From assembly GCF_900110295.1 (NCBI RefSeq), contig NZ_FODF01000001.1:1-64000 (forward strand): DNA of 64,000 bases, in the 5' to 3' direction. The notes under the pieces were generated by a model. That model saw only the letters and a program-made list of their open reading frames with translations. It was not told where the DNA came from and did not search any database. The position numbers were made by a program, and so were the translations under genes. This stretch comes from Peptostreptococcus russellii (GTDB lineage: Bacteria; Bacillota; Clostridia; Peptostreptococcales; Peptostreptococcaceae). Below are positions 8,541-17,700 of the stretch, one piece after another (position 1 is the stretch's first letter; each line of letters begins with the position of its first letter).

Positions 8541-8580
8541 AAAACGGCTTATTGCAATATTTTGTAGTAGGCTGTTTTTT
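8541..8580 (+). terminator. Intrinsic terminator of second CWB2 gene
   Basis: AAACGGCTTA pairs with TAGGCTGTTT (two G-U pairs) around a 16-nt loop, followed by more T residues. Confidence 0.6.
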
Positions 8581-8602
8581 ATATAAAAATAAATAAACGC
8601 AA

Positions 8603-8619
8603 GTTTATTTTTAGTAAAC
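8603..8619. promoter_or_regulatory. Candidate PotR operator, distal copy
   Basis: GTTTA-N7-TAAAC palindrome, identical at 16 of 17 bases to the copy at 8764-8780. It lies about 125 nt upstream of the -35 box. Confidence 0.5.
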
Positions 8620-8727
8620 AATTAATTTTTGTTTTTAAACATATCCATTGAAATTATAAAAAAATAAATAGCTAAAGCCATTGAAATAGTTGGCATTAAG
8701 ATTAAAAATAAAAAAGTAATAAAACAG

Positions 8728-8756
8728 TTGATTTTTTTAAAAAATGACGTTATAAT
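8728..8756 (+). promoter_or_regulatory. Promoter of potRABCD
   Basis: -35 TTGATT (8728-8733), 17-nt spacer, -10 TATAAT (8751-8756). Transcription should start at about 8763, within the proximal palindrome. Confidence 0.75.
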
Positions 8757-8763
8757 AAATGTG

Positions 8764-8780
8764 GTTTATTTTTATTAAAC
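8764..8780. promoter_or_regulatory. Candidate PotR operator, proximal copy
   Basis: GTTTA-N7-TAAAC palindrome lying right after the -10 box and covering the expected transcription start, a typical repressor position. The adjacent gene encodes an XRE-cupin regulator. Confidence 0.55.
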
Positions 8781-8879
8781 AAATAGTTTAGTCTTTGGTA
8801 ACTGAAATTCTATATCAAAGAAAAGCAAAATAAAAAGAAATTATAATTTATATAAGTTATATGAAACGGAGGAAAAAAC

Positions 8880-9419
8880 ATGGATATAGGTGAGAAAATA
8901 AGAAGGCTGAGGACGGAAAAACAATTAACTCAGGAAGAACTTGCAAATAGATGTGAGCTTTCAAAGGGGTTTATTTCTCAGCTAGAAAATGACTTGACCT
9001 CGCCATCGATTGCAACTTTAGTGGACATACTGGAGATATTAGGTACTAATCTGAGGGATTTCTTTGCAGATGAAGTAACAGAGAAGATAACCTTTAAAAA
9101 GGACGATATGTTTGAAACTGAAGACTTTGAACTAGGTTATACTTTTAAGTGGTTAGTTCCTAATTCACAGAAAAATGACATGGAGCCAGTTCTTGTGAAA
9201 ATAGAGCCAGGCGGAAGATATAAAGAAGAAAAACCGCATGAAGGAGAAGAATTTGGCTTTGTTTTGAAAGGGACAATATGCCTTTATATAGGTGAGAAGA
9301 AACTAAAGGTTCGTAAAGGAGAGAGTTTCTATTATAAACCTAGAAAAAATCATAGTATAACTAATGAAGGGAAGACACCGGCTGAATTAATTTGGATAAG
9401 CAGCCCACCGTCTTTCTAA
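8880..9419 (+). CDS. potR: XRE-cupin transcriptional regulator of the polyamine operon
   Basis: 179 residues. An N-terminal XRE helix-turn-helix (about 5-60: LRTEKQLTQEELANRC, then SKGFISQLEND) is joined to a C-terminal cupin_2 domain (about 105-178; PHEGEEFGFVLKGT, YYKPRKNHS). PuuR/PotR-type proteins of this layout sense polyamines or related amines with the cupin and repress uptake or catabolic genes. It is the first gene of the pot operon, 21 nt before potA, and two palindromes in front are likely its sites. Autoregulation is inferred. ATG 8880 follows GGAGG. Confidence 0.85.
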   Translation: MDIGEKIRRLRTEKQLTQEELANRCELSKGFISQLENDLTSPSIATLVDILEILGTNLRDFFADEVTEKITFKKDDMFETEDFELGYTFKWLVPNSQKNDMEPVLVKIEPGGRYKEEKPHEGEEFGFVLKGTICLYIGEKKLKVRKGESFYYKPRKNHSITNEGKTPAELIWISSPPSF

Positions 9420-9440
9420 TAAAAAAAGGGGTGGAAAATA

Positions 9441-10484
9441 TTGAATAACAAACTTATAGAATTAAAAAATGTTACAAAATCATTTGGAGAAAATACTGTT
9501 TTAGACAACTTTAATCTTACAATTAACGAAAATGAGTTTTTAACTCTTTTAGGACCAAGTGGCTGTGGTAAAACAACACTTTTGAGAATAATAGCAGGTT
9601 TTGAATTTGCAGATGAAGGAGATGTTTACTTTGGAGGTTATAGAGTAAATAACGTTCCTGCATATCAGAGAAATATTAATACTGTTTTCCAAAAGTATGC
9701 ACTTTTTCCACATATGGACGTTTACGACAATATTGCATTTGGATTAAAAATAAAGAAGTTAGATAAAAAGACTATTGATGAAAAAGTAAGAAGTATGCTA
9801 GAACTGGTATCTCTTTCAGGCTTTGAAAAAAGAGATATAAGTAGCCTTTCAGGTGGTCAGCAACAGAGAGTCGCTATAGCAAGAGCACTTGTAAATGAAC
9901 CTAAAGTACTTCTTCTTGACGAACCTTTAGGGGCACTTGACTTGAAGTTAAGACAGGAAATGCAAAGTGAATTGAAAAAGATTCAAAAACAACTCGGTAT
10001 AACATTTGTATTTGTAACTCATGATCAAGAAGAAGCTTTGAGTATGAGTGATACAATAGTAGTTCTGGATAAGGGAGTTATTCAGCAGATAGGAACACCA
10101 GTAGATATATACAATGAGCCAGAAAATGCCTTTGTTGCAAACTTTATAGGCGAAAGTAATATAGTAAACGGAATAATGCACAATGATTTTGATGTAGAGT
10201 TTTGCGGAAAAAGATTTGAGTGTGTAGACAAGGGTTTTGCAAAAGGTGAAAAGGTCGATGTAGTAATTAGACCTGAAGATATTGCAATGGTCAAAGCAGA
10301 AGAAGGAATGTTAAAAGGAGTAGTGAAATCTTCAGTGTTTAAGGGAGTTCACTATGAACTTGAAGTAGAAGAAAATGGAAATACATGGCTTTTACAGAAT
10401 ACCAAGACAGCACCTGTAGGAAGTATGCTGGGAATGTCATTCACGCCAGAAGACATTCATATCATGCACAAAGGAGATGCTTAA
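9441..10484 (+). CDS. potA: Spermidine/putrescine ABC transporter ATP-binding protein
   Basis: 347 residues. It energises polyamine import with PotB, PotC and PotD. ABC features: Walker [10 protein letters not shown] (38-46), Q-loop in [12 protein letters not shown], signature LSGGQQQR near 135, Walker B VLLLDEP near 156, and switch His in [13 protein letters not shown] domain follows from about residue 270. The start is TTG 9441 with AGGGGTGG 6 nt upstream; no ATG is better placed. It overlaps no neighbour but lies 2 nt before the preferred potB start. Confidence 0.95.
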   Translation: MNNKLIELKNVTKSFGENTVLDNFNLTINENEFLTLLGPSGCGKTTLLRIIAGFEFADEGDVYFGGYRVNNVPAYQRNINTVFQKYALFPHMDVYDNIAFGLKIKKLDKKTIDEKVRSMLELVSLSGFEKRDISSLSGGQQQRVAIARALVNEPKVLLLDEPLGALDLKLRQEMQSELKKIQKQLGITFVFVTHDQEEALSMSDTIVVLDKGVIQQIGTPVDIYNEPENAFVANFIGESNIVNGIMHNDFDVEFCGKRFECVDKGFAKGEKVDVVIRPEDIAMVKAEEGMLKGVVKSSVFKGVHYELEVEENGNTWLLQNTKTAPVGSMLGMSFTPEDIHIMHKGDA

Positions 10485-10485
10485 T

Positions 10486-11346
10486 ATGAAACCAAAAGTA
10501 AGAAAGAAAACAGAATCGGATAAAAAAGTAATAAAACTTGCCTATCCCTACACTGTGTGGTCAATAATTTTTATAGTAATACCACTTCTTCTAGTTGTTT
10601 ATTATAGTTTTACTCAAACATCAGGAGATGGACATGTTAGCTTTACTTTAAACAATTACAAGGAAGTATTCAACCCCTTGTTTTATAAAGTGTTTGTAAG
10701 GTCATTTGCCTTATCAGCAATTGCGACGATTGCATGTATATTAATAGGTTATCCAGTTGCATATATAATTTCTAAGATGGACATAAGTAAAGGAGCAACG
10801 CTAATACTTTTGTTCATACTTCCTATGTGGATGAACTTTTTACTTAGAACATATGCTTGGATTGCTATATTAGGTAAGAATGGGCTTTTAAATAGCTTTT
10901 TAGGCATTTTCGGACTTCATCCTAATTCAATTCTTTATACAAGTTCTGCAGTTTTATTGGGGATGATATATAACTTTTTACCATTTATGGTACTTCCAAT
11001 TTACACAACATTGCAGAAAATAGATAAAGACCTTGTAAATGCAGCAAGAGACTTAGGTGCCAATGGAGTAACAGTTTTTAGAAAGGTAATACTACCTTTA
11101 AGCATGCCTGGAGTTATGAGTGGTGTAACAATGGTATTTATGCCATGTGTAACAACATTTGCTATCTCAAGACTTCTAGGTGGTGGAAAGACTATGCTTG
11201 TAGGTGACCTTATTGAGCAGCAGTTTACAACTGTGGGTGATTGGAACTTTGGTTCAGCAGTTTCAATAATAATGATGTTGATAATATTAATTTCCATGGC
11301 AGTAATGAACAAGATGGACAAGGAAAGTCTGGAAGGGGGAGATTAA
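10486..11346 (+). CDS. potB: Polyamine ABC transporter permease
   Basis: 286 residues, six predicted membrane spans, binding-protein-dependent transport fold (PF00528). The cytoplasmic coupling loop reads NAARDLGANGVTVFRKV. ATG 10486 is preferred because AAGGAG ends 9 nt upstream; an in-frame ATG at 10477 abuts that site and lies inside potA. It pairs with PotC to make the channel. Confidence 0.93.
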   Translation: MKPKVRKKTESDKKVIKLAYPYTVWSIIFIVIPLLLVVYYSFTQTSGDGHVSFTLNNYKEVFNPLFYKVFVRSFALSAIATIACILIGYPVAYIISKMDISKGATLILLFILPMWMNFLLRTYAWIAILGKNGLLNSFLGIFGLHPNSILYTSSAVLLGMIYNFLPFMVLPIYTTLQKIDKDLVNAARDLGANGVTVFRKVILPLSMPGVMSGVTMVFMPCVTTFAISRLLGGGKTMLVGDLIEQQFTTVGDWNFGSAVSIIMMLIILISMAVMNKMDKESLEGGD

Positions 11347-11347
11347 A

Positions 11348-12151
11348 ATTTTAGGTAGGAAAAAAGGATTAAAGATATTTTCAAATATATATCTAGTATT
11401 GGTATTTATATTTTTGTATGCCCCTATATTGGCGCTTATAATATTCTCATTTAATGAGTCCAAGTCAATGGGACATTTGACTGGTTTTACATTGAAGTGG
11501 TATAAAGAGCTTTTAAGTAATGAAACAATACTTGGAGCACTTTATTACACAATTACAATTGCGATATTAGCTTCAATAATTTCAACTATATTTGGAACAA
11601 TAACTTCAATAGGACTGTTTAAGATGAGAGGAAAGAAGAAAACAGCAATACTGAATATAAACTATTTACCTGTGTTAAATACAGAAATAGTAACAGGTGT
11701 AGCTATAATGAGTTTATTTACATTCTTTAGAATGAACTTTGGATTTAATACAATGTTAATATCTCATATTATGTTTTGTACACCGTATGTAATACTTTCG
11801 GTATTGCCGAAATTAAGACAACTTCCAGACAATATAGAAGAAGCAGCTTTAGATTTAGGTGCTACACCTTGGTTTGCAATAAGAAAGGTAGTAATACCAC
11901 AGATTAGACCTGGAATTATTTCAGGATTTTTGATGGCATTTACAATGTCAATAGATGACTTTGTAATATCTTTCTTCAATACAGGAAATGGTGTAAGCAA
12001 CCTTTCAATAGAAATATATGGAATGGCTAGAAGAGGAATAAAGCCAGAAATAAATGCGCTTTCAACATTGATGTTTGTAACAGTTATTGTTTTATTACTT
12101 CTTGCAAATAGAAAAGATTCTGTAATCAAACATGCAGCAAACGGAATGTAA
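11348..12151 (+). CDS. potC: Polyamine ABC transporter permease, probable AUU start
   Basis: 267 residues if translation begins at ATT 11348. Six membrane spans and the coupling loop EAALDLGATPWFAIRKV identify PotC. The only conventional in-frame start is TTG 11399; it has no ribosome site and would remove the basic LGRKKGLK leader and part of the first span. GGGGGAG (11335-11341) lies 6 nt before the ATT, one base after the potB stop, and the extended protein aligns in layout with usual PotC N-termini. A rare AUU start, perhaps helped by coupling to potB, is the simplest reading. Confidence 0.85.
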   Translation: MLGRKKGLKIFSNIYLVLVFIFLYAPILALIIFSFNESKSMGHLTGFTLKWYKELLSNETILGALYYTITIAILASIISTIFGTITSIGLFKMRGKKKTAILNINYLPVLNTEIVTGVAIMSLFTFFRMNFGFNTMLISHIMFCTPYVILSVLPKLRQLPDNIEEAALDLGATPWFAIRKVVIPQIRPGIISGFLMAFTMSIDDFVISFFNTGNGVSNLSIEIYGMARRGIKPEINALSTLMFVTVIVLLLLANRKDSVIKHAANGM

Positions 12152-12166
12152 TGGGAGGACAAGTTT

Positions 12167-13228
12167 ATGAAAATAAGAAAAATATTTAAAAAGGCTGTCG
12201 TCTTATCTCTTATATTCGGTATGGCGATAACATCTACTGCATGCGGTAATGCAGGACAGGACTCTTCAAAGGTTCTAAATGTTTACAATGTAGGAGATTA
12301 TATAGATGAAAGCCTTATAGAAGAATTTGAAAAAAAGACAGGAATACCTGTTCAGTATTCAACATACGATACCAATGAAATGATGTATCAGAAGGTTAAA
12401 AGTGGAAGTACAAAGTATGACCTTATTTTCCCTTCAGACTATATGGTACAGAAGATGAGTAGAGAAGGTCTTTTGAGAAAAATTAATTTCAATAATATAC
12501 CAAATTACAAATATATAGACAAGTCATTTTTACATCCTGAGTACGATCCAAAAGATGAGTATTCAGTACCGTATATGTGGGGTACTTTAGGGATTGTCTA
12601 TAATAAGAAACTTGTAAAAGATAAGGTCGATAGTTGGGATATACTATGGAATCCAGATTATAAGAGAAACATACTAATGTTTGACTCTGTAAGGGATACT
12701 ATGGGTGTTGCCCTTAAAAAGTTAGGATACAGTATGAATACTGTAAATCCTAAGCAAATAGAAGATGCTAAACAGCTTCTTATAAAACAAAAGCCATTGG
12801 TACTAGCCTATGTAAATGATGATGGTAAGGATAGAATGGTAGGAGATGAAGCTGCTATGGGAATATTCTATTCAGGGGACGTTCCTCTTATGAAGGAGGA
12901 AAATGAAAATCTTGAATATGTAATTCCAAAAGAAGGAAGTAATAAGTGGACTGATGCGATTTGTATTCCAAAGACAGCGGATAATCAGGAATGGGCAGAA
13001 GAATTTATAAATTTCTTATGCGACCCTGATGTAAATGCTCAAAATACAGAATACATAGGATACTCAACTCCTATATCAGCAGGTAGAGCCAAACTTCCTA
13101 AAGAAATGAGAGATGACAAGAGTCTATATCCTGATCCAGAGATACTTAAAAAGTGTGAGGCATTTTTGGACTTGGGAGATAAGATAAAGCTTTATGATAA
13201 GGCTTGGATACAATTAAAGAGCTATTAA
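12167..13228 (+). CDS. potD: Polyamine-binding lipoprotein
   Basis: 353 residues. A signal peptide with lipobox TSTAC (Cys26) makes it a lipid-anchored solute-binding protein. The mature part matches the PotD/PotF type: VLNVYNVGDYIDESLIEEFE at the start, then YDLIFPSDYMVQKM and VPYMWGTLGIVYN. It delivers spermidine or putrescine to PotABC. GGGAGG precedes ATG 12167, 15 nt after potC. It is the last gene of the operon, with a terminator behind. Confidence 0.95.
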   Translation: MKIRKIFKKAVVLSLIFGMAITSTACGNAGQDSSKVLNVYNVGDYIDESLIEEFEKKTGIPVQYSTYDTNEMMYQKVKSGSTKYDLIFPSDYMVQKMSREGLLRKINFNNIPNYKYIDKSFLHPEYDPKDEYSVPYMWGTLGIVYNKKLVKDKVDSWDILWNPDYKRNILMFDSVRDTMGVALKKLGYSMNTVNPKQIEDAKQLLIKQKPLVLAYVNDDGKDRMVGDEAAMGIFYSGDVPLMKEENENLEYVIPKEGSNKWTDAICIPKTADNQEWAEEFINFLCDPDVNAQNTEYIGYSTPISAGRAKLPKEMRDDKSLYPDPEILKKCEAFLDLGDKIKLYDKAWIQLKSY

Positions 13229-13280
13229 AAACTCTTTATTAGCTATTTATATAGAAGATAGTTTTTTTAATATAAAAGAT

Positions 13281-13324
13281 AAAGAACCTATAAAAGACCA
13301 AAGATAAGTCTTAGTGGGTTCTTT
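13281..13324 (+). terminator. Terminator of the pot operon
   Basis: AAAGAACC (13281-13288) pairs with GGTTCTTT (13317-13324); an inner AAGAC/GTCTT stem extends it. A T-rich tract follows. Confidence 0.75.
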
Positions 13325-13410
13325 TTATTTAATATAAAAAACAAAAGTAACTAAAAATTAAGGTTCATTTAATATATTAGTATAATATTCATATTTCGAA
13401 GAAGGGAGTG

Positions 13411-14124
13411 ATGGAGATAGGGAGAGTATCTGCAAGAAAAAGAAAAAAGATAAATAAGGCAAAAAACAATGCAAATTCTACAAGTGGAAATTATAAGAAA
13501 AGGCAGAAAAAAAGACCTAGAAAAAAATTGAGGAAATTACCTATTTTAATACTTCTAGTTTTTGCTTTTTTTATATATAGTATTTTTTCAATTGGCAATA
13601 AAATATCTCAGAATAAAATAGAAGAACAAAGTCTTTATAAAGAAGAATTCATTTCAAAAATAGAGAAAAACGCTGAAGAAGAATATACAAAAAATGGTGT
13701 CTTGCCGTCAATTACAATGGGGCAGGCTATTTTGGAATCTAATTGGGGAAAATCTAGACTAGCCTTAGAGGGTAATAATCTTTTCGGAATAAAAGCTGAT
13801 AAAAACTGGAAAGGTGAAAGAATAAATTTCACTACAAAAGAAAACTATAAAGATTATATAAAGGCTGATTTTAGAAAGTATTCATCTTGGGATGAAAGCA
13901 TTTCTGATTACGCAAGTTTTTTAAGGAATAATAAAAGGTATGAAAAACATGGAATGTTCGATAGTAAAGACTATGTCAAACAGGCACAAGCTCTTGAAGA
14001 TGCAGGATATGCAACTGCAATAAATGAAAAGGGAGAAAAAATTTATGCAGATAGGCTTATTGCTGTAATTGAAAAGTACAATTTAAGAAAATATGATATT
14101 GAAGCTATTAATAAGGGATATTAA
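13411..14124 (+). CDS. Membrane-anchored N-acetylglucosaminidase (peptidoglycan hydrolase)
   Basis: About 237 residues. A very basic cytoplasmic N-terminus (many Arg/Lys to about 41) precedes one membrane span (LPILILLVFAFFIYSIFSI, about 43-61) and an extracellular glucosaminidase domain (PF01832). Signature parts are visible: QAILESNWGKS with the catalytic-type Glu, NNLFGIKADKNWKG, and YRKYxSWDESI-like FRKYSSWDESISDYASFL. It would cut GlcNAc-MurNAc bonds during wall growth or separation. The ATG follows GGGAG by only 2 nt; a GTG at 13408 overlaps the site, so the exact start is uncertain. Confidence 0.85.
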   Translation: MEIGRVSARKRKKINKAKNNANSTSGNYKKRQKKRPRKKLRKLPILILLVFAFFIYSIFSIGNKISQNKIEEQSLYKEEFISKIEKNAEEEYTKNGVLPSITMGQAILESNWGKSRLALEGNNLFGIKADKNWKGERINFTTKENYKDYIKADFRKYSSWDESISDYASFLRNNKRYEKHGMFDSKDYVKQAQALEDAGYATAINEKGEKIYADRLIAVIEKYNLRKYDIEAINKGY

Positions 14125-14178
14125 AGCTAATTTTTATTTATATAGAAATAAAAGCTTTATTTTTTTCATTATATATGA

Positions 14179-14184
14179 TAAAAT
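14179..14184 (+). promoter_or_regulatory. Probable -10 box of rnpB
   Basis: TAAAAT about 10 nt before the first paired base of RNase P RNA, with a weak TTTATT 17 nt further upstream (14156-14161). Confidence 0.4.
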
Positions 14185-14193
14185 GTTTAAATG

Positions 14194-14524
14194 TTGAGTA
14201 CAGCAGATGATCGCAGGTAGAAATACGTGAGGAAAGTCGGAGCACCATAGAGCAGGGTGCTAGGTAACGCCTAGTGAGAGCAATCTTAAGGATAGTGCAA
14301 CAGAGAGATACCGCCAGCAATGGTAAGGGTGGAAAGGCGAGGTAAGAGCTCACCAGCATATAGGTGACTATATGGCTATGTAAACCCCACCTGGTGCAAG
14401 GCCAAGAACGGATTAAGAGATGTTGCTCGCATCTCCCAGAAGGTAGGCCGCTTGAGTCTATTGGTGACAATAGACCTAGAAAGATGATCGTCTAATACAG
14501 AACTCCGCTTACAGCTGTGCTTAA
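14194..14524 (+). ncRNA. rnpB: RNase P RNA
   Basis: The catalytic RNA that matures tRNA 5' ends. Conserved blocks are readable in order: GAGGAAAGTC (14229-14238), GTGCAACAGAGAGATACCGC, GGTAAGGGTGGAAAGGCG, TGTAAACCCCACCTGGTGCA, AAGGCCAAGAACGG and ACAGAACTCCGCTTAC. The ends pair as helix P1: GAGTACAGC (14196-14204) with GCTGTGCTT (14514-14522). The length, about 330 nt, and these blocks fit the type A architecture common in Clostridia. Ends are estimates. A perfect terminator follows directly. Confidence 0.93.
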
Positions 14525-14525
14525 T

Positions 14526-14561
14526 AAAAATAGCTACATTGAATTCAATGTAGCTATTTTT
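14526..14561 (+). terminator. rnpB terminator
   Basis: A perfect 36-nt palindrome centred on GAATTC with A5 and T5 flanks, immediately after the RNase P RNA. Symmetrical, so potentially bidirectional. Confidence 0.9.
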
Positions 14562-14639
14562 ATTATTAAGCTAAAATAAATTACAGTAAAAAGTGATTTA
14601 GATATGCTAGTATAAGAAATACAGTAAAATAAATTTATA

Positions 14640-14668
14640 TAGATTTATACTGCTAGATATTGTATAAT
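14640..14668 (+). promoter_or_regulatory. Probable promoter of the acidic SPOR-protein gene
   Basis: -10 TATAAT (14663-14668) preceded by TG, with TAGATT as a weak -35 at 17-nt spacing. It lies 56 nt before the TTG start. Confidence 0.5.
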
Positions 14669-14723
14669 AGATATGTGTAGAATGCAGTTTTTATGAAACT
14701 TAACTAAATAAGGAGTGAAGGTT

Positions 14724-17700
14724 TTGAATAATTATGGAAAGGGACTGATTCAGTCTGCTGTTGAAGATGTAGATAAAAAATTTATTAAAAATAAATATGA
14801 ATTAAGCCGAGAATTAAATGATGCTTTAAAGAACAAATACAAAAAAGTAGAAAAGAACGAAGAAAAGTATATTGAACTATTAAGATTCAATATTATATAT
14901 TATAAATCAATTATAAAAAAGCTTGAGACTATTGTTGATGTATGGATACAGAATGGGGTGATTTCAAGCTCTCAGTCTGTTGAAAAGAATATTGCCAACA
15001 TAACAAATTCATCAAAGAATTATGTTAATAAGGCGATGAAAGAAGGAATTGACAAGTTAAATGAGAAGGACAGAAAGATATTTATATCTTATGATAAGAG
15101 TTCTGGTCTAGAAAGACTTGAAAAGATTGAAAATGATTATAAAATTCTAAACATCTATAAAGATGTTTTGGGTATGGTTATAACAGAAATCTCAAGTGAT
15201 GTTGAAAAGTACAAAGCAATACTGGATATGAGCGTAAATGAAGCGAAAATAGATATTATGAATGAGATATTTAAGCTAGTAAATGAAATTTTATTTAGCG
15301 AAGATCCAAACACTTCAAATTTTGAAGATGAAGCTCTTGTAGGCGACAAGCAAATGAAGACTACAGATGTAGAAGACGCGGACAAGTGTATTAGTTTCAA
15401 AAAATACGCATCGATGATAAGCACTCCAGAAGTATTAGTAAAAATAAATGATGCTTTTACAACCGCAACTGAACTTGAAGGTGTAGAGGAAGAGGACGCA
15501 TATGTATTCTCTACAGATATGAAAGATTATGTTTCTTGCATAGTGCTTCTTCTAGACTATATATCAAAAGAAGATAAGAGATATTTTGAAAATGTCTTTA
15601 GAATGTTTGTTATAGGAGAAATAAGTGAGGTCCAGTTTAAGGAACTTTGTGAAAGGTACATAAGAGAAAATTTATTTCTTGATTCTAAGACCTGGTTGGA
15701 GTGTCAAAAAAATGTGAAATCCAACTTTAATATGGAAAACAATAAATTTTTTGGAGATAAAAACTTAGAGCATAAGCCTGATGAAGATGATTTGTCTGTT
15801 ACTCAGAGAATGAATCTTTTGATAAATCTCGATGAAGATACTACAGTTAGGAATGGTATCGAATATGCAAAAGATGGTATAGTTGCAGAAGAAGATGGAG
15901 AAAAGATCAGTGGCTTTGCTGAAAAGTTAAAAAAAGGAATTTCGACATTCTCAGATAAACTAAAGATGAATGAAGAATATGATGAAGAAGAGTATGAAGA
16001 CTATGAGGATGATTACGAAGAAGAATACGATGAAGAATATTATGATGATGAATATGATGAGTTTGATGAAGAATTTATAGAGGAAGAAGAAAATAAAAAA
16101 GGTAAATTCACAAGCAAACTAAAGAGCTTTTTCAAGATAAATAATGAAGATGAAGATGAAGATGAAGAAGACGACGATGACGAAGATTATTATGATGAAG
16201 AAATAGAAGAAATTGAAATAGATCCGAATCTTTTCAAGGGAGATAAGACTATACAGGATAAAGAAGCCCTTGCAATTTTGAAGATGCGTGAAAAAAGCAG
16301 AATCAGAGAAGATGAAATGACTAAAAAGGAATATGACAAGTTGAGAAGAGAAAGGCAACTTGCTGAGGAAATTAATAAGTCAGGTGGGGCAGGATTTATA
16401 GAAGATGAGGACATAGTATTTGACGAAGAAGACTATGTATATAAAAAAGAACAAGAAAAGAAGGAAAGAAGACAAACAGATGTAAATAAAGATTTGTTTG
16501 ATAATACTATCGATGGAAAAAATAATTCTTTTGTAATTGAAGATGGGGAAAGAAACGACAAGGAAAAAGAAGTTAAAAGAATAGAAAGAAACACAGAAAA
16601 TAATGTGGATGAAGAAGATAATGATGATTTTAAGCCGATATTGGGAAGAACTCAGAGACTTCATGCAGATAAGATTAAACGTGCAACAGATAAAACTACT
16701 GTTATTGAACTTGAACATATTGACAGAAGTAAAAAGAAGAATAAAAACTTAGTTGAAAGAGAAGAAACTAGTTTATCAAAAGAAAAAAAGAGTCAAAATG
16801 AAGAAAAAAATAGTAGAGTATTAGAACTTGCCAAAAAAGAAAAAGCTTCTAGAGAAGAATCTGATAAAATAAGAGAAATAGAAGATGAAGAACCATGCGA
16901 TACTGAATCTATGGAAGATGAACTTTTAGATGATGAAGGAAAGGTTTTTGAAGAACTTGAAGCAATGAAGGCAATGAAAACAGAAGGTATATCTGTTGCT
17001 CCTATAGATAAAGACAAAAAGGCTAAAGTAGACCTTTCATCATTTGGAAAGAAGAGTAAGTTTGAAGAATCTGATTCAGAGGATAGAGACAGAGAAGCCA
17101 GAGAAACTTCTTCTGATTCTGAAAAAAAGGGAACGCTAAAGGATAAATTCAAAAGCTTTGGAGATAATTTTAAGTTAGCTGGAAATGACGACGAAGTGAT
17201 GTTCTCCAAGAAAAAAATGGTAAGAGATACAGTGATTATAATTGCTATTGTTGTTATTATATTCTTTGCATATGTATTCATTATAAAGGGATTCAAGGTT
17301 CCTTCAGTAGATGAAACAAATAAAAATGTAAAGGTAGTTCAAAGTAGCAAAGGAAAGTCAGATAAAAATGATAAAAAGGCTGATTCTCTAAACGAAGATA
17401 CTTCAAAAGTAGCAAAGAAGACACAGGCTGAAAAAGAGAAAGATGAAGCGGAAAACAAAGCTAGTGAACTTGATAGAGAAGCAGAAAAGTACAAGGGACA
17501 AAAGGGTGTTTACTATACAGTTTTCGTCGGTGCCACAAAAGACAAGGATGGTGCTGAATCAGTAGCCTATAATTTTGCACAAAGAGGTGTAAAATCAAAG
17601 GTAATAAGAAATGGTGGATATTATATGCTTAAGGTTGGAGAATACTTTGACTATAATCAAGCATATGCGGAGTCTAATAGAATAAGTGCAAAGGGAATTC

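Larger units (their letters stand above)
8581..8879. other. Regulatory region of the pot operon
   Basis: About 300 nt with no ORF. It contains two near-identical palindromes (8603-8619, 8764-8780), a related GTTTTTAAAC at 8631-8640, and a strong promoter at 8728-8756. It reads as the control region for the polyamine operon. Confidence 0.6.

Noticed and set aside
14138-14470. 110-codon minus-strand ORF
   Set aside because: It lies across the RNase P RNA; the conserved RNA blocks and P1 pairing explain the sequence, and the ORF has no ribosome site.
15970-16225. Acidic low-complexity tract as possible assembly error or tandem DNA repeat
   Set aside because: The codons vary (GAA/GAG, GAT/GAC, TAT/TAC) and the frame stays open, so it looks like a selected protein tract.
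16119-17296. Several minus-strand ORFs rich in Ile, Phe and Ser
   Set aside because: They are antisense reflections of the GAA/GAT-rich codons of the acidic SPOR-domain gene.
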